Part shown: piece after piece, positions 32,059 through 40,778 of the stretch | Position numbering within the stretch: the stretch's first letter is position 1 | How the letters are laid out: each line of letters opens with the position of its first letter | Program-made: the position numbers and the translations under genes | Notes under the pieces: model-generated | Database searches by the model: none | What the model saw: the letters and a program-made list of their open reading frames with translations, nothing else | Told to the model about the DNA's origin: nothing | NCBI RefSeq assembly: GCF_003668555.1 | Contig: NZ_RCWN01000001.1 | Location: 2,889,501 to 2,953,500 of the forward strand | Source of the DNA: Notoacmeibacter ruber | GTDB lineage: Bacteria > Pseudomonadota > Alphaproteobacteria > Rhizobiales > Rhizobiaceae | Direction of reading: 5' to 3' | Length of the DNA stretch: 64,000 nt

Positions 32059-34947
32059 TTATTCAGCCGCCTGAATGATGCGCCGCGCCGCGCCGGAGTG
32101 TTCGGCATAGTCCTCCTGCCATTCCGAAGGACCGTTGGACGGCGCGACCTGCACGGCCGTCACCTTATACTCCGGACAGTTCGTCGCCCAGTCCGAATTG
32201 TCGGTGGTGACGACATTGGCCTGCGTATCGGGGTGATGGAAGGTCGTATAGACGACACCCGGCGACACGCGGTCGGTGATCGTGGCGCGCAAGGTCGTTT
32301 CGCCCGACCGTGAGGCGAGGCGTACCCAGTCGCCCTCGCGAATGCCGCGATTTTCTGCATCGTGCGGATGGACCTCGAGCACGTCCTGATCGTGCCAGAC
32401 CGTATTGGCCGTGCGACGGGTCTGGGCACCGACATTGTATTGCGACAGAATGCGGCCCGTCGTCAGCAAAAGCGGGAAGCGCGGCCCGGTCTTCTCTTCG
32501 GTCGCGACATAATCGGTACGGATGAAGCGCCCCTTCCCGCGCACGAAACCCTCGACATGCATCATCGGCGTGCCATGCGGATGCGCTTCGTTGCAGGGCC
32601 ACTGCACCGAGCCTTGCTCTTCGAGCAGATCGTAGGTGACGCCGGTGAAGGATGGCGTGGTGGCCGCAATCTCCGCCATGATCTCGCGAGGATGGCTATA
32701 GGTCCAGTTCGCGCCCATCGCGTTGGCGAGCATCTGCGTGATTTCCCAATCGGCATAATCGGCCTTGGGCGCCATCACCTTGCGGACGCGGTTGATACGC
32801 CGCTCGGCATTGGTAAAGGTCCCGTCCTTTTCCAGGAAGGATGAGCCCGGCAGAAAGACGTGCGCATAGTTCGAGGTCTCGTTCAGGAAAAGATCGTGGA
32901 CGATCACGCAGTCCATCGCCGACAGGGCGGCAACGACATGCTTCGTGTCCGGGTCCGACTGGACGATATCCTCGCCCTGGCAGTAGAGCCCGCCGAACGA
33001 CCCCTCGAGCGCTGCGTCAAACATGTTCGGGATGCGAAGGCCCGGCTCGGAATCGATTTCGACGCCCCATGTCTCTTCGAAAATCGCCCGCACGTCTGCA
33101 TTCTTCACATGGCGATAGCCGGGAAGTTCGTGCGGGAAGGATCCCATATCGCAGGAGCCCTGAACATTGTTCTGGCCGCGCAGGGGATTCACGCCAGCGC
33201 CCACCTTGCCGACATTGCCGGTCAGCATGGCGAGATTGGCGATGCCGATGACGGTGGTCGAACCTTGACTGTGCTCGGTGACGCCAAGACCGTAATAGAT
33301 CGCGGCATTGCCGCCCGTCGCATAAAGTCGCGCTGCGGCCCGCAAGTCCTCGGCGGGCACGCCCGTCAGCGCTTCGACGGCCTCCGGTGAATGGCGGGGA
33401 TCACGCACGAATTCGACATAATCGGCAAACGCGTCGCTTTCGCAACGCTCATCAATATAGGCCTGATACTGCAGCCCCTCTGTCACGATTACATGCGCCA
33501 TGGCGGTGACGACGGCGACATTGGTTCCCGGTAGAAGCGGCAGATGATGGGCGGCTTTCACATGGGGCGTTTTGACCAGATCGATGCGCCGCGGATCGAT
33601 GACGATCAGTTTGGCGCCCTGCCGAAGGCGCTTCTTCAGCCGGCTTGCAAAAACCGGATGGCCGTCGGTGGGATTGGCGCCGATGACGAGCACCACATCG
33701 GCTTTTTCCACGGAATCGAAGTCTTGGGTGCCGGCGGAAGTGCCATAGGTCTGGCCGAGGCCATAACCCGTTGGCGAATGGCAGACACGGGCGCAGGTGT
33801 CGGTGTTGTTATTGCCGAAAACAGCCCGTGTGAGTTTCTGAACGAGGAAGGTCTCCTCATTGGTGCACCGGCTGGAGGTGATGACGCCAATGGAGCGGCG
33901 GCCTTTCTCTTCCTGAACCGATTTCAGGCGGTCGGCGGCGAATGAGAGGGCCTCCTCCCACGAGACTTCGCGCCATGGCTCGTCGATGCTGTCACGGATC
34001 ATAGGTGAGAGAATGCGATCCTTGTGTTCCGCATAGCCATAGGCGAAGCGGCCCTTCACACAGCTATGGCCGCGATTGGCCTTGCCATCCTTGTAAGGCA
34101 CCATGCGGACCAGTTCGTCGCCGCGCATCTGCGCTTCGAAGGAGCAGCCGACGCCGCAATAGGCGCAGGTCGTCACGACGCTGCGTTCCGGCGTGCCGCT
34201 CTCGACGACGCTTTTCTCGACCAGCGTGGCTGTCGGGCAGGCCTGCACGCAGGCGCCGCAGGAGACGCATTCGGATGAAAGAAAATCGTCAAACGAAGCG
34301 CCGGCGGAAACGCGGCTGTCCCAGCCCCGCCCGGCGATGGTCAGCGCGAAAGTGCCCTGCACCTCTTCGCAGGCCCGAACGCAGCGCGAGCAGACGATGC
34401 ATTTGCTGGGATCGTAATCGAAATAGGGGTTGGACTGATCTTTGGGTAGATAGAAGGGGTTATGCTCACCCGCGTTGTTGCGGACTGCGAAGTGACTATC
34501 CTTCTCTGCGATCGTGTCGTAGCGGACATCTCGGAGGCCGACCGCGCCGGCCATATCCTGCAATTCGCAGTCGCCATTGGCGGCGCAGGTCAGGCAGTCG
34601 AGCGGATGATCGGAGATATAGAGCTCCATCACGCCCTTGCGCAGTTTCTTCAATCGGTCGGTCTGGGTCTTGACCACCATGCCTTCGGCCACCGGCGTGG
34701 TGCAGGATGCCGGGGTGCCGGGTCGGCCCTCGACTTCGACCAGACAGAGACGGCAGGAGCCGAAAGCGTCGAGCATATCGGTGGCGCAGAGCTTCGGAAC
34801 CTTGATATCCGCTTCGGACGCTGCGCGCATGATGGACGTGCCGGCGGGAACCGAAACAGGCATTCCGTCCACGGTGAGCGTCACCATGGTCTCGGCCTCG
34901 ACGGCCTTTGTGCCGCGATCTTCGGTGAGCGAAAGAGGAATGGTCAT
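32059..34947 (-). CDS. fdsA: NAD-dependent formate dehydrogenase, molybdenum catalytic subunit alpha
   Basis: A 962-residue subunit: N-terminal 2Fe-2S domain (FGSCRLCLVEVEG), His/Cys cluster domain (HPLDCLTCAANGDCELQD), two 4Fe-4S clusters (CIVCSRCVRACEEVQG, CVSCGACVQACPTATL), the NapA-type cluster (CAYCGVGCSFEAQ) and the bis-molybdopterin domain. The active-site metal ligand is cysteine (CARVCHSPTGYG), not selenocysteine. C-terminal molybdopterin-binding domain follows. It oxidises formate to CO2 and passes electrons to FdsB for NAD. ATGA overlap with fdsB. Confidence 0.95.
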   Translation of the reverse strand: MTIPLSLTEDRGTKAVEAETMVTLTVDGMPVSVPAGTSIMRAASEADIKVPKLCATDMLDAFGSCRLCLVEVEGRPGTPASCTTPVAEGMVVKTQTDRLKKLRKGVMELYISDHPLDCLTCAANGDCELQDMAGAVGLRDVRYDTIAEKDSHFAVRNNAGEHNPFYLPKDQSNPYFDYDPSKCIVCSRCVRACEEVQGTFALTIAGRGWDSRVSAGASFDDFLSSECVSCGACVQACPTATLVEKSVVESGTPERSVVTTCAYCGVGCSFEAQMRGDELVRMVPYKDGKANRGHSCVKGRFAYGYAEHKDRILSPMIRDSIDEPWREVSWEEALSFAADRLKSVQEEKGRRSIGVITSSRCTNEETFLVQKLTRAVFGNNNTDTCARVCHSPTGYGLGQTYGTSAGTQDFDSVEKADVVLVIGANPTDGHPVFASRLKKRLRQGAKLIVIDPRRIDLVKTPHVKAAHHLPLLPGTNVAVVTAMAHVIVTEGLQYQAYIDERCESDAFADYVEFVRDPRHSPEAVEALTGVPAEDLRAAARLYATGGNAAIYYGLGVTEHSQGSTTVIGIANLAMLTGNVGKVGAGVNPLRGQNNVQGSCDMGSFPHELPGYRHVKNADVRAIFEETWGVEIDSEPGLRIPNMFDAALEGSFGGLYCQGEDIVQSDPDTKHVVAALSAMDCVIVHDLFLNETSNYAHVFLPGSSFLEKDGTFTNAERRINRVRKVMAPKADYADWEITQMLANAMGANWTYSHPREIMAEIAATTPSFTGVTYDLLEEQGSVQWPCNEAHPHGTPMMHVEGFVRGKGRFIRTDYVATEEKTGPRFPLLLTTGRILSQYNVGAQTRRTANTVWHDQDVLEVHPHDAENRGIREGDWVRLASRSGETTLRATITDRVSPGVVYTTFHHPDTQANVVTTDNSDWATNCPEYKVTAVQVAPSNGPSEWQEDYAEHSGAARRIIQAAE

Positions 34948-36497
34948 TCCGCGGCCTCCCTTGCAGGTGTCGGCAGAAAATCTTCCGGGAAATGATTGAG
35001 CGCGCTCATGACCGGGTAGGGCGTGAAGCCGCCGAGTGCGCAGAGAGAGCCTGCCCGCATCGTTTCGCAGAGATCTTCCAGCAGGCTCATTGCGCCGGCA
35101 TCGCCGTCACGGATGCGGTCGATCGTTTCGACGCCGCGAACCGCGCCGATCCGGCAGGGTGTGCATTTGCCGCAGCTTTCAATGGCGCAGAACTCCATGG
35201 CGAAGCGCGCCATATGACTCATATCGACGCTATCATCGAACACCACGAGACCGGCATGACCGATCAGCCCCGATTTCGAGGAGAAATCCTCGTAACCAAA
35301 GGGCGTATCGAACAGATCCGGCGGGAAATAGGCTCCGAGCGGCCCGCCCACCTGAACGGCGCGCACCGGTCTGCCCGAGGCTGTGCCGCCGCCAATATCG
35401 TTGACGATCTCGCCGAGCGACATGCCGAAGGCGGCTTCGAAAAGTCCGCCATAACGGACATTGCCGGCAATCTGGAGCGGGATGGTACCACGCGAACGAC
35501 CGATACCATGGGCGTGATACGCCTCTCCGCCTTCCGCCAGAATGAACGGGACGGCGGCCAGGCTGATGGCGTTGTTAACCACTGTCGGGCGACCCATGAA
35601 GCCTTCGATCGCCGGAAGCGGAGGCTTGGCGCGTACGACACCGCGCTTACCTTCCAGACTGTTGAGGAGTGAGGTTTCCTCCCCGCAGACATAAGCCCCT
35701 GCGCCGACGCGAAGCTCCAGATGGAAAGACTTGCCGGAGCCGAGAATATTCTGGCCGAGGACACTGTTTCGCTCCGCGATCGCGATGGCTTCACCCGTCA
35801 CACGAATGGCATCCGGATATTCGCTGCGCAGATAGATGTAGCCCTTGGTCGCTCCGACGGCGAGGCCGGCAATTGCCATGCCTTCGATGAGGCAGAAAGG
35901 ATCGCCTTCCATCAGGATCCGGTCGGCGAAAGTGCCGCTATCGCCTTCATCGGCATTGCAGACGATGTATTTCTGCTGGCCGTCGGTATCCAGGACGGTC
36001 TGCCATTTGATGCCGGTTGGAAAACCGGCGCCGCCGCGACCGCGAAGGCCAGACGCCTTGACCTCATCGACAATCGCCTGCGGTTCTCTGCCGAGCGCTT
36101 CGCGCAGGCCCGCAAGACCGCCATGATCTTCATATTCGGAAAGGTCGAGGGGATCGATCACGCCGCAGCGACAATAGGTGAGCCGTGTCTGGCGCTTCAT
36201 CCAGTCCAGTTCGTCCACAGGGCCGAGGGCCTTGGGATGGTTGTCCGGATCGTCGAAAAGTCCGGGTATATCCGAAGCCTCCATCTCGCCGAAGCCATAT
36301 CGAATACCGTCTCGTTCGATTTCGACGAGCGGCTCCAGAAACATCATGCCCCGGCTGCCATTTCGCGTAAGGCGAAGATTGAGACCACGCTCCGCTGATT
36401 CACGTGAAACGGCTTCCGCCACCTCATCCGAGCCAAGCGACCGGGCCGCCATGTCGGCCGGCACGAAGATCCGGGTGACACTGTCCATACCGGCCAT
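34944..36497 (-). CDS. fdsB: NAD-dependent formate dehydrogenase, diaphorase subunit beta
   Basis: A 517-residue NuoF-like subunit. The FMN/NAD region is GLRGRGGAGFPTGIKW with CNADEGDSGTFADR; the 4Fe-4S site is ESCGKCTPCRIGAVRG plus a later SLCALGG. The N-terminal 120 residues are the extra domain seen in FdsB. It takes electrons from FdsA and reduces NAD. The start shares one base with the fdsG stop (TGATG), so coupling is tight. Confidence 0.95.
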   Translation of the reverse strand: MAGMDSVTRIFVPADMAARSLGSDEVAEAVSRESAERGLNLRLTRNGSRGMMFLEPLVEIERDGIRYGFGEMEASDIPGLFDDPDNHPKALGPVDELDWMKRQTRLTYCRCGVIDPLDLSEYEDHGGLAGLREALGREPQAIVDEVKASGLRGRGGAGFPTGIKWQTVLDTDGQQKYIVCNADEGDSGTFADRILMEGDPFCLIEGMAIAGLAVGATKGYIYLRSEYPDAIRVTGEAIAIAERNSVLGQNILGSGKSFHLELRVGAGAYVCGEETSLLNSLEGKRGVVRAKPPLPAIEGFMGRPTVVNNAISLAAVPFILAEGGEAYHAHGIGRSRGTIPLQIAGNVRYGGLFEAAFGMSLGEIVNDIGGGTASGRPVRAVQVGGPLGAYFPPDLFDTPFGYEDFSSKSGLIGHAGLVVFDDSVDMSHMARFAMEFCAIESCGKCTPCRIGAVRGVETIDRIRDGDAGAMSLLEDLCETMRAGSLCALGGFTPYPVMSALNHFPEDFLPTPAREAAE

Positions 36498-36970
36498 CAG
36501 TCGAGCTCCTTGACCAGTGCGGCGAGTTTCTCGCCGGAGAGCTTCGCTACGGGGCGGTCGTCGATCAACGCGCTCGGACCGGAAGTGCAAAGCCCGAGGC
36601 AATAGACCGGCTCCAGCGTGACCGAGCCGTCTGGGGTGGTCTCGTTCCAGTTCAAACGAAGCAATTCGCGCGCCTTGTCCTCAATCGACTGGCCGCCACG
36701 GGCCTGACAGGCCTCCGACCGGCAGATCTTGACGATGTGACGGCCGCGGGGTTCGGTGTGAAAGTCGTGATAGAAACTGATGACACCGTGCACTTCGGCC
36801 CGGCTTATATTGAGAGCGGCCGCAATCGGCCGTACCGCCTCTTCCGGAACATGGCCGAATTCGTCCTGTATTGCATGAAGGATCGGCAGAAGCGGCCCTT
36901 CCATCTCTGCGTGGTCATCGACGATGCCCTGCACACGCTCCGCGATGGCGTGGCCCGAGTGCTCTGACAT
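36497..36970 (-). CDS. fdsG: NAD-dependent formate dehydrogenase, 2Fe-2S subunit gamma
   Basis: A 157-residue NuoE-like subunit whose four cysteine ligands for the 2Fe-2S cluster are visible in CRSEACQARGG and CLGLCTSGPSA. The PILHAIQDEFGHVPEEAV segment is the family's N-terminal signature. It is the first gene of the operon; GGGAGG lies four bases before the ATG. Confidence 0.94.
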   Translation of the reverse strand: MSEHSGHAIAERVQGIVDDHAEMEGPLLPILHAIQDEFGHVPEEAVRPIAAALNISRAEVHGVISFYHDFHTEPRGRHIVKICRSEACQARGGQSIEDKARELLRLNWNETTPDGSVTLEPVYCLGLCTSGPSALIDDRPVAKLSGEKLAALVKELD

Positions 36971-37086
36971 TGATCCTCCCATCCGTTTCTCCGCCGACGA
37001 GTGTCCACGAATTCACGAGATTGTCACACGATAGGATTGGTTGCATGGCATTTCAATCTCAAACCATCGTCGGTCAATAGAGAGAA
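36971..37086. promoter_or_regulatory. fds operon promoter region
   Basis: On the minus strand the gap carries a GATTG-N14-CAATC dyad and the half-site CAATCCTATC. The latter resembles CAATTCTATC upstream of the oxalate/formate antiporter gene, in the same orientation toward its gene. Both may be bound by the LysR protein encoded next door. Confidence 0.4.
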
Positions 37087-37995
37087 TTAATCACGAGCGC
37101 GCAATTCGCCCGCGGCGTCTCTCAGGGCGTTGAGAGAAGCAGGCAGGCGGTGGCGATTCGGTAGAAGAAGTCCGATCTGCGGGTCGTCAGTCGCACTCTT
37201 TCCATCGGTGATCGACAGGCGTTTGACCGGCGCTTGTACGGCAACCGAATGCGCCAGCCTTTCCGGCAGCACGAAGGCATGATCGCCCAAAGCGACGAGG
37301 GTGGTCAGCGCGAGGATCGAGTTGCTGTCGACGGAGGGCGCCGGCGCCACACCTGCCTGACGAAGATGTTCTTCGACAATGGCGCGGTTTGTCATGCCCG
37401 GCGTGAGAAGACATGGTGACGCGTCGCCGACCTCGCTCCAGTCGACGCTCTCACGCGCGGCAAGCTCATGGTCCTGATGGACGAGCAGGCATGAATGCTC
37501 GGTGAGAATGGGCGTCACCGAGATCGAGCGTTCCTCCATGCCCATCGTATAGGAAAGGCCCGCTTCCAGCTCCAACCGTTCCAGTCCGTCAGCGATTTCC
37601 CCGGCCGTCCGAGAGAGAATGCGAAAGCGCAGAGCCGGGTGCTTGCGGCGGGTTGCCGCAACCAGCTCTGCCGAGAGCGGCAACGCCGTGGGCACGACCC
37701 CCAATCGGATGAGCCCGCTCACCTCGCCCTTCACGCCACGCACATCATCGCGAAGCGCGCGCGTTTCGGCGACGATGCGCAGAGCCCGTTCATAGACGCG
37801 CTCGCCTTCTGCCGTCAGGCCCTGATAACGCGAACCGCGGCGAACCAGCGGGGCGCCGAGCTGGTCTTCCAGGGCCCGGATGCCGAAAGAGAGGCTGGGC
37901 TGCGTGATGCCAAGAGCTTCGGCGGCCCGCCCGAAATGCTTCTCCCGTACCAGCGCAATGAGCATTTCGAGGCGATCTTGCATGCGGGCTTCCAT
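37087..37995 (-). CDS. LysR-family regulator of formate dehydrogenase genes
   Basis: A 302-residue LysR protein with helix-turn-helix (KHFGRAAEALGITQPSLSFGIRALEDQLGAPLVRRGSRYQGLT, in part) and effector domain (LIRLGVVPTALPLSAELVAATRR). It sits 116 bases upstream of fdsG in the same direction. Its place matches the FdsR-type regulators of formate dehydrogenase operons. Formate or a molybdenum cue are possible signals; nothing in the sequence decides. Confidence 0.87.
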   Translation of the reverse strand: MEARMQDRLEMLIALVREKHFGRAAEALGITQPSLSFGIRALEDQLGAPLVRRGSRYQGLTAEGERVYERALRIVAETRALRDDVRGVKGEVSGLIRLGVVPTALPLSAELVAATRRKHPALRFRILSRTAGEIADGLERLELEAGLSYTMGMEERSISVTPILTEHSCLLVHQDHELAARESVDWSEVGDASPCLLTPGMTNRAIVEEHLRQAGVAPAPSVDSNSILALTTLVALGDHAFVLPERLAHSVAVQAPVKRLSITDGKSATDDPQIGLLLPNRHRLPASLNALRDAAGELRARD

Positions 37996-38100
37996 ACCTT
38001 CGGTTGTATCAGCCTTAACGCCGATTGCTTCGGGACGAAAGAAAATAGCGGCCCGCCGGAGTGTCGGCGAGCCGCTATCGTTTTTGGGTGTCCTGAGGCC

Positions 38101-38235
38101 TCAGGTAAACAGAGCCGCCGCCTTGATGAGCGTCATCACCACGCCCCATGCAAGCGGAATTCCGACGAAAGCCCAGACCAGTGCGAGCTTGCCAGAACTG
38201 GTGCCCGATGGATCATTGATCGAATTATTCGTCAT
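38101..38235 (-). CDS. Small membrane subunit accompanying the MFS antiporter (44 residues)
   Basis: A 44-residue protein with one membrane helix (LALVWAFVGIPLAWGVVMTLIKAAALF) after a polar N-terminus (TNNSINDPSGTSSG). GGAGAAACC precedes the ATG, 11 bases after the antiporter stop. It matches the small subunits that follow OxlT-like MFS genes in many proteobacteria, whose role is still poorly defined. Its position and ribosome site support expression. Confidence 0.8.
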   Translation of the reverse strand: MTNNSINDPSGTSSGKLALVWAFVGIPLAWGVVMTLIKAAALFT

Positions 38236-38246
38236 GGTGGTTTCTC

Positions 38247-39611
38247 CTAAGCGGTGCCGGGTGCGGCGTCGGATGGCAGGTGATGCCTTTCGTGAACCGG
38301 GTTCATGAGCATGTTGAGCACCAATCCGACGGCCAGAAGCCCCGCCATGATGTACATGGTGATCGTATAAGCATCGGCTTTCGGAACACCCGAAGCGATC
38401 TGGAACTCGCGGATATAGTTGACGAGAACCGGACCGAGCACACCGGCCACGGACCATGCGGTCAGAAGCCTGCCGTGAATGGCCCCGACATATTGCGTTC
38501 CGAAGACGTCACGCAGGTATGCGGGGATCGTGGCAAAGCCACCGCCATACATGGACAGGATAACCGCATAGAACGCCACGAACAGGAACACCGATCCGAT
38601 CGCTCCCGTCCAGGGCACCGCAGCATAGAGAACGATACCGAGCGCAAAGAAGATGAAATAGGTATTCTTGCGTCCGATATAGTCCGAGGTCGACGCCCAG
38701 AAGAAACGACCGAGCATGTTGAAAAGGCTGAGAAGCCCGACGAAACCCGCGGCAGCACCGGCCGTGATCGCTCCCGGGAACATCTCCTGGCTCATCAGCG
38801 ATGCCTGGCCCAGAACACCAATGCCGGCGGTCACGTTCAGGCAGAGCACGCCCCAAAGAAGCCAGAACTGTCTGGTCTTCAAAGCCTGATCGACATGCAC
38901 ATTGGCGTGGGTGACAAGACCGACCGATTTCGTATGCGGGACATATCCGGCAGGCGCCCATCCTTTCGGCGGTATGCGTACGATTGTCGCGCCGACCATC
39001 ATATAGATGAAGTAGATGATGCCGAGCACCAGGAACGCGCCGGCCACGCCGACCTGGTTCATCAGCCAGACCGAGAGAGGCGAGGCGATGAATGCGCCAC
39101 CCCCAAAGCCCATGATCGCCATGCCGGTCGCCATGCCCGGGCGGTCCGGGAACCAGGTCATCAAGGTCTTCACCGGCGAAATGTAGCCCAGACCCAGACC
39201 GCAGCCGCCAAGGACGCCATAGCCGAGATAGACCAGCCAGAGCTGATGCCACATGATGCCGAGCGCCGAGACGATAAATCCGCCGCCGAAGAGTAGTGCG
39301 GCGGTGGCCATCGTCTTGCGGGGTCCGACGCGCTCCACCCAGGCGCCGCCGAATGCCGCCGCCAAGCCAAGGAACACGATTGCGATGGAAAAAATCCAGC
39401 CGAGAGCCGGAATGGACCAGTTTGCTGCATCCCCCTCGCCGAGCAGCAGACTCATCGGTTTGTTGAAAACGGAAAACGCGTAAACCTGTCCGATGCAAAG
39501 GTGAACGCAGAGTGCGGCTGGCGGAACCATCCAGCGGTTGAAGCCGGATTTGGCAACTGTTCGCTCACGCGACAGCCACCCGCCATCGCCAGCGTGTGTC
39601 GATATCGACAT
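38247..39611 (-). CDS. oxlT: OxlT-like oxalate/formate antiporter, MFS family
   Basis: A 454-residue 12-helix MFS transporter with OxlT-subfamily sequences (PPAALCVHLCIGQVYAFSVF, GGCGLGLGYISPVKTLMTWF, RPGMATGMAIMGFGGGAF). Next to a formate dehydrogenase operon it most likely moves formate or oxalate across the inner membrane. Start: ATG after GGGAGGATAGAT. The 44-residue partner gene follows at once. Substrate is inferred from family and context. Confidence 0.88.
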   Translation of the reverse strand: MSISTHAGDGGWLSRERTVAKSGFNRWMVPPAALCVHLCIGQVYAFSVFNKPMSLLLGEGDAANWSIPALGWIFSIAIVFLGLAAAFGGAWVERVGPRKTMATAALLFGGGFIVSALGIMWHQLWLVYLGYGVLGGCGLGLGYISPVKTLMTWFPDRPGMATGMAIMGFGGGAFIASPLSVWLMNQVGVAGAFLVLGIIYFIYMMVGATIVRIPPKGWAPAGYVPHTKSVGLVTHANVHVDQALKTRQFWLLWGVLCLNVTAGIGVLGQASLMSQEMFPGAITAGAAAGFVGLLSLFNMLGRFFWASTSDYIGRKNTYFIFFALGIVLYAAVPWTGAIGSVFLFVAFYAVILSMYGGGFATIPAYLRDVFGTQYVGAIHGRLLTAWSVAGVLGPVLVNYIREFQIASGVPKADAYTITMYIMAGLLAVGLVLNMLMNPVHERHHLPSDAAPGTA

Positions 39612-39665
39612 ATCTATCCTCCCATAGATTTATTCTATCAAATACCCTCCTCGTAATTGATAGAA
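39612..39665. promoter_or_regulatory. Inverted-repeat cluster upstream of the antiporter gene
   Basis: ATCTAT-CCTCCC-ATAGAT lies right at the start codon, ATAG-N7-CTAT follows (near 39624-39638), and TTCTATCAA (39633-39641) is repeated as exact inverse TTGATAGAA (39657-39665). ATAG-N7-CTAT is a LysR-type arrangement. At least one of these is likely an operator. Confidence 0.5.
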
Positions 39666-39797
39666 TTGAAGTAGGAGCACATTTTCAGGGGAATGCAAAG
39701 GACATTTATCTTATCCAACGGCGTCCAGGCGACGACGGACCAGGCCCGCTCCCATGGTAGATACGGACTTCATGCGCGGAAAAGAAAATGGTGACGG

Positions 39798-40118
39798 CTA
39801 GCGCGGAAACGGCTCGTCGTCAGGGCGCTCGATGCGCCACCGCCGCTCTTCCTCCGCTCTGCGCCTGTCGCGATAGGGCGGCACGTTCTCTTCGACGAAA
39901 TCCTCGTCGGCAAAGCGTGAAACGCCTTCCTCCGGCCTGGAATAGGGATCGTATCGCCTGTCCCGTTCGATACGGTCAGGTACGGCATAGCGCGGACCGA
40001 AAATCTTGCCGGAGGGGGCCAGTCCGGTCGGGTTCTCAACGGTGAATTGCGCGTGAGCGGCGCTTCCAAGGCAGCTCGCGCCGATGATGGCCACGCAGAT
40101 CAATCTAAGTTTTATCAT
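39798..40118 (-). CDS. Small secreted arginine/glutamate-rich protein of unknown function
   Basis: A 106-residue protein. A clear signal peptide (LRLICVAIIGASCLGSAAHAQ) is followed by a mature part very rich in Arg, Glu, Asp and Pro (RDRRRAEEERRWRIERPDDE) that is likely disordered. AGGAG lies seven bases before the ATG. I recognise no family. Confidence 0.65.
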   Translation of the reverse strand: MIKLRLICVAIIGASCLGSAAHAQFTVENPTGLAPSGKIFGPRYAVPDRIERDRRYDPYSRPEEGVSRFADEDFVEENVPPYRDRRRAEEERRWRIERPDDEPFPR

Positions 40119-40202
40119 GAGCGGGCTCCTAAGTGGCAGTCATGAGAATGAACGGCGGAGGTCGCAAAGTGATCCGATCACGCGGTCGACAACATCAATG
40201 AT

Positions 40203-40238
40203 AAAAAAAGGCCGACACTTCCATCGAAGCGCCGGCCT
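40203..40238 (-). terminator. Intrinsic terminator of the candidate sRNA
   Basis: AGGCCG pairs with CGGCCT and CTTC with GAAG around a four-base loop; the minus strand continues with TTTTTTTAT. The U-tract direction shows it ends a transcript coming from the right. Confidence 0.8.
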
Positions 40239-40300
40239 CAGTTGAACTGATCGGTTTGGGAGGAGCGCCGATCAGCCGCTTTCTCGCAAAAGGCGCCAGT
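40203..40300 (-). ncRNA. Candidate trans-acting sRNA with a CUCCUCCC anti-Shine-Dalgarno loop
   Basis: On the minus strand an 8-base-pair stem CTGATCGG/CCGATCAG (40247-40254 with 40268-40275) displays CGCTCCTCCCAAA in its loop. It is followed by a strong intrinsic terminator: stem GGCCG plus CTTC/GAAG, then seven T (40203-40238). No minus-strand gene lies upstream to need that terminator. Loops with CCUCCUCCC are the mark of the alphaproteobacterial alpha-r14 and cuckoo (CcsR) sRNA families. The 5' end is uncertain; I drew it by eye. Confidence 0.6.
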
Positions 40301-40778
40301 GTTGCTCTGTCGCCAAGAATCAAACTCACTGAAATGAATCTATCAGTTGCGAACGCGGACGCACGTCTTTCTCAACTCGTTTTGATTGGCTCCGATGAAG
40401 AAAGAAATATAGGTGTGGTCTTTATGCAGCATCCGGCCGCAAGACCTCAGCTAGTTCTGAGCCAGTGCGAGAACGTCTTTGATTTTGGAGGGCCTAGCCA
40501 GACCTCGGCATCCGTAAAGCAAAACAGATATTTACAGACGACAAGGAGTGAGTATGTCGTCAGGTTTCATTTCCGCCCAACCTGCCGGCCCCTCCCGGGC
40601 TTGCCAAGACGGCCGTGAGCCGCCATTGGGTGGACCAATTCAGCAGATTTTTTTTCGTAACCTTGATCCTGCGCAAAGCCGTTTCCATTCATCCCCCGAA
40701 AATGGTGGCATACACACAGACCGTAAAAGGGGACCCACGACCGATTTCCATTGAACGGATAGACGGACCAAAAGACCG
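40301..40778. other. Intergenic stretch upstream of ferredoxin-NADP reductase
   Basis: Beyond the sRNA candidate there is no gene I can support. A 66-codon open frame at 40554-40754 on the plus strand has a good ribosome site (AAGGAG five bases before its ATG), but its amino-acid make-up is unlike a folded protein and it matches nothing I know. The promoters of the sRNA (leftward) and of fpr (rightward) must lie here. Confidence 0.4.
40554..40754 (+). CDS. Possible 66-residue small protein
   Basis: The only argument is AAGGAG-TGAGT-ATG, a near-ideal ribosome site, in an otherwise gene-free stretch just ahead of fpr. The predicted product has no hydrophobic segment and an uneven composition rich in Pro, Gly, Arg and Ser, ending GPTTDFH. 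It may be a leader peptide, a remnant or chance. Confidence 0.2.
   Translation: MSSGFISAQPAGPSRACQDGREPPLGGPIQQIFFRNLDPAQSRFHSSPENGGIHTDRKRGPTTDFH

Noticed and set aside
40256..40618. Open frame of 120 codons on the plus strand overlapping the sRNA candidate
   Set aside because: No ribosome site; composition unlike a protein; the opposite strand carries the hairpin and terminator.
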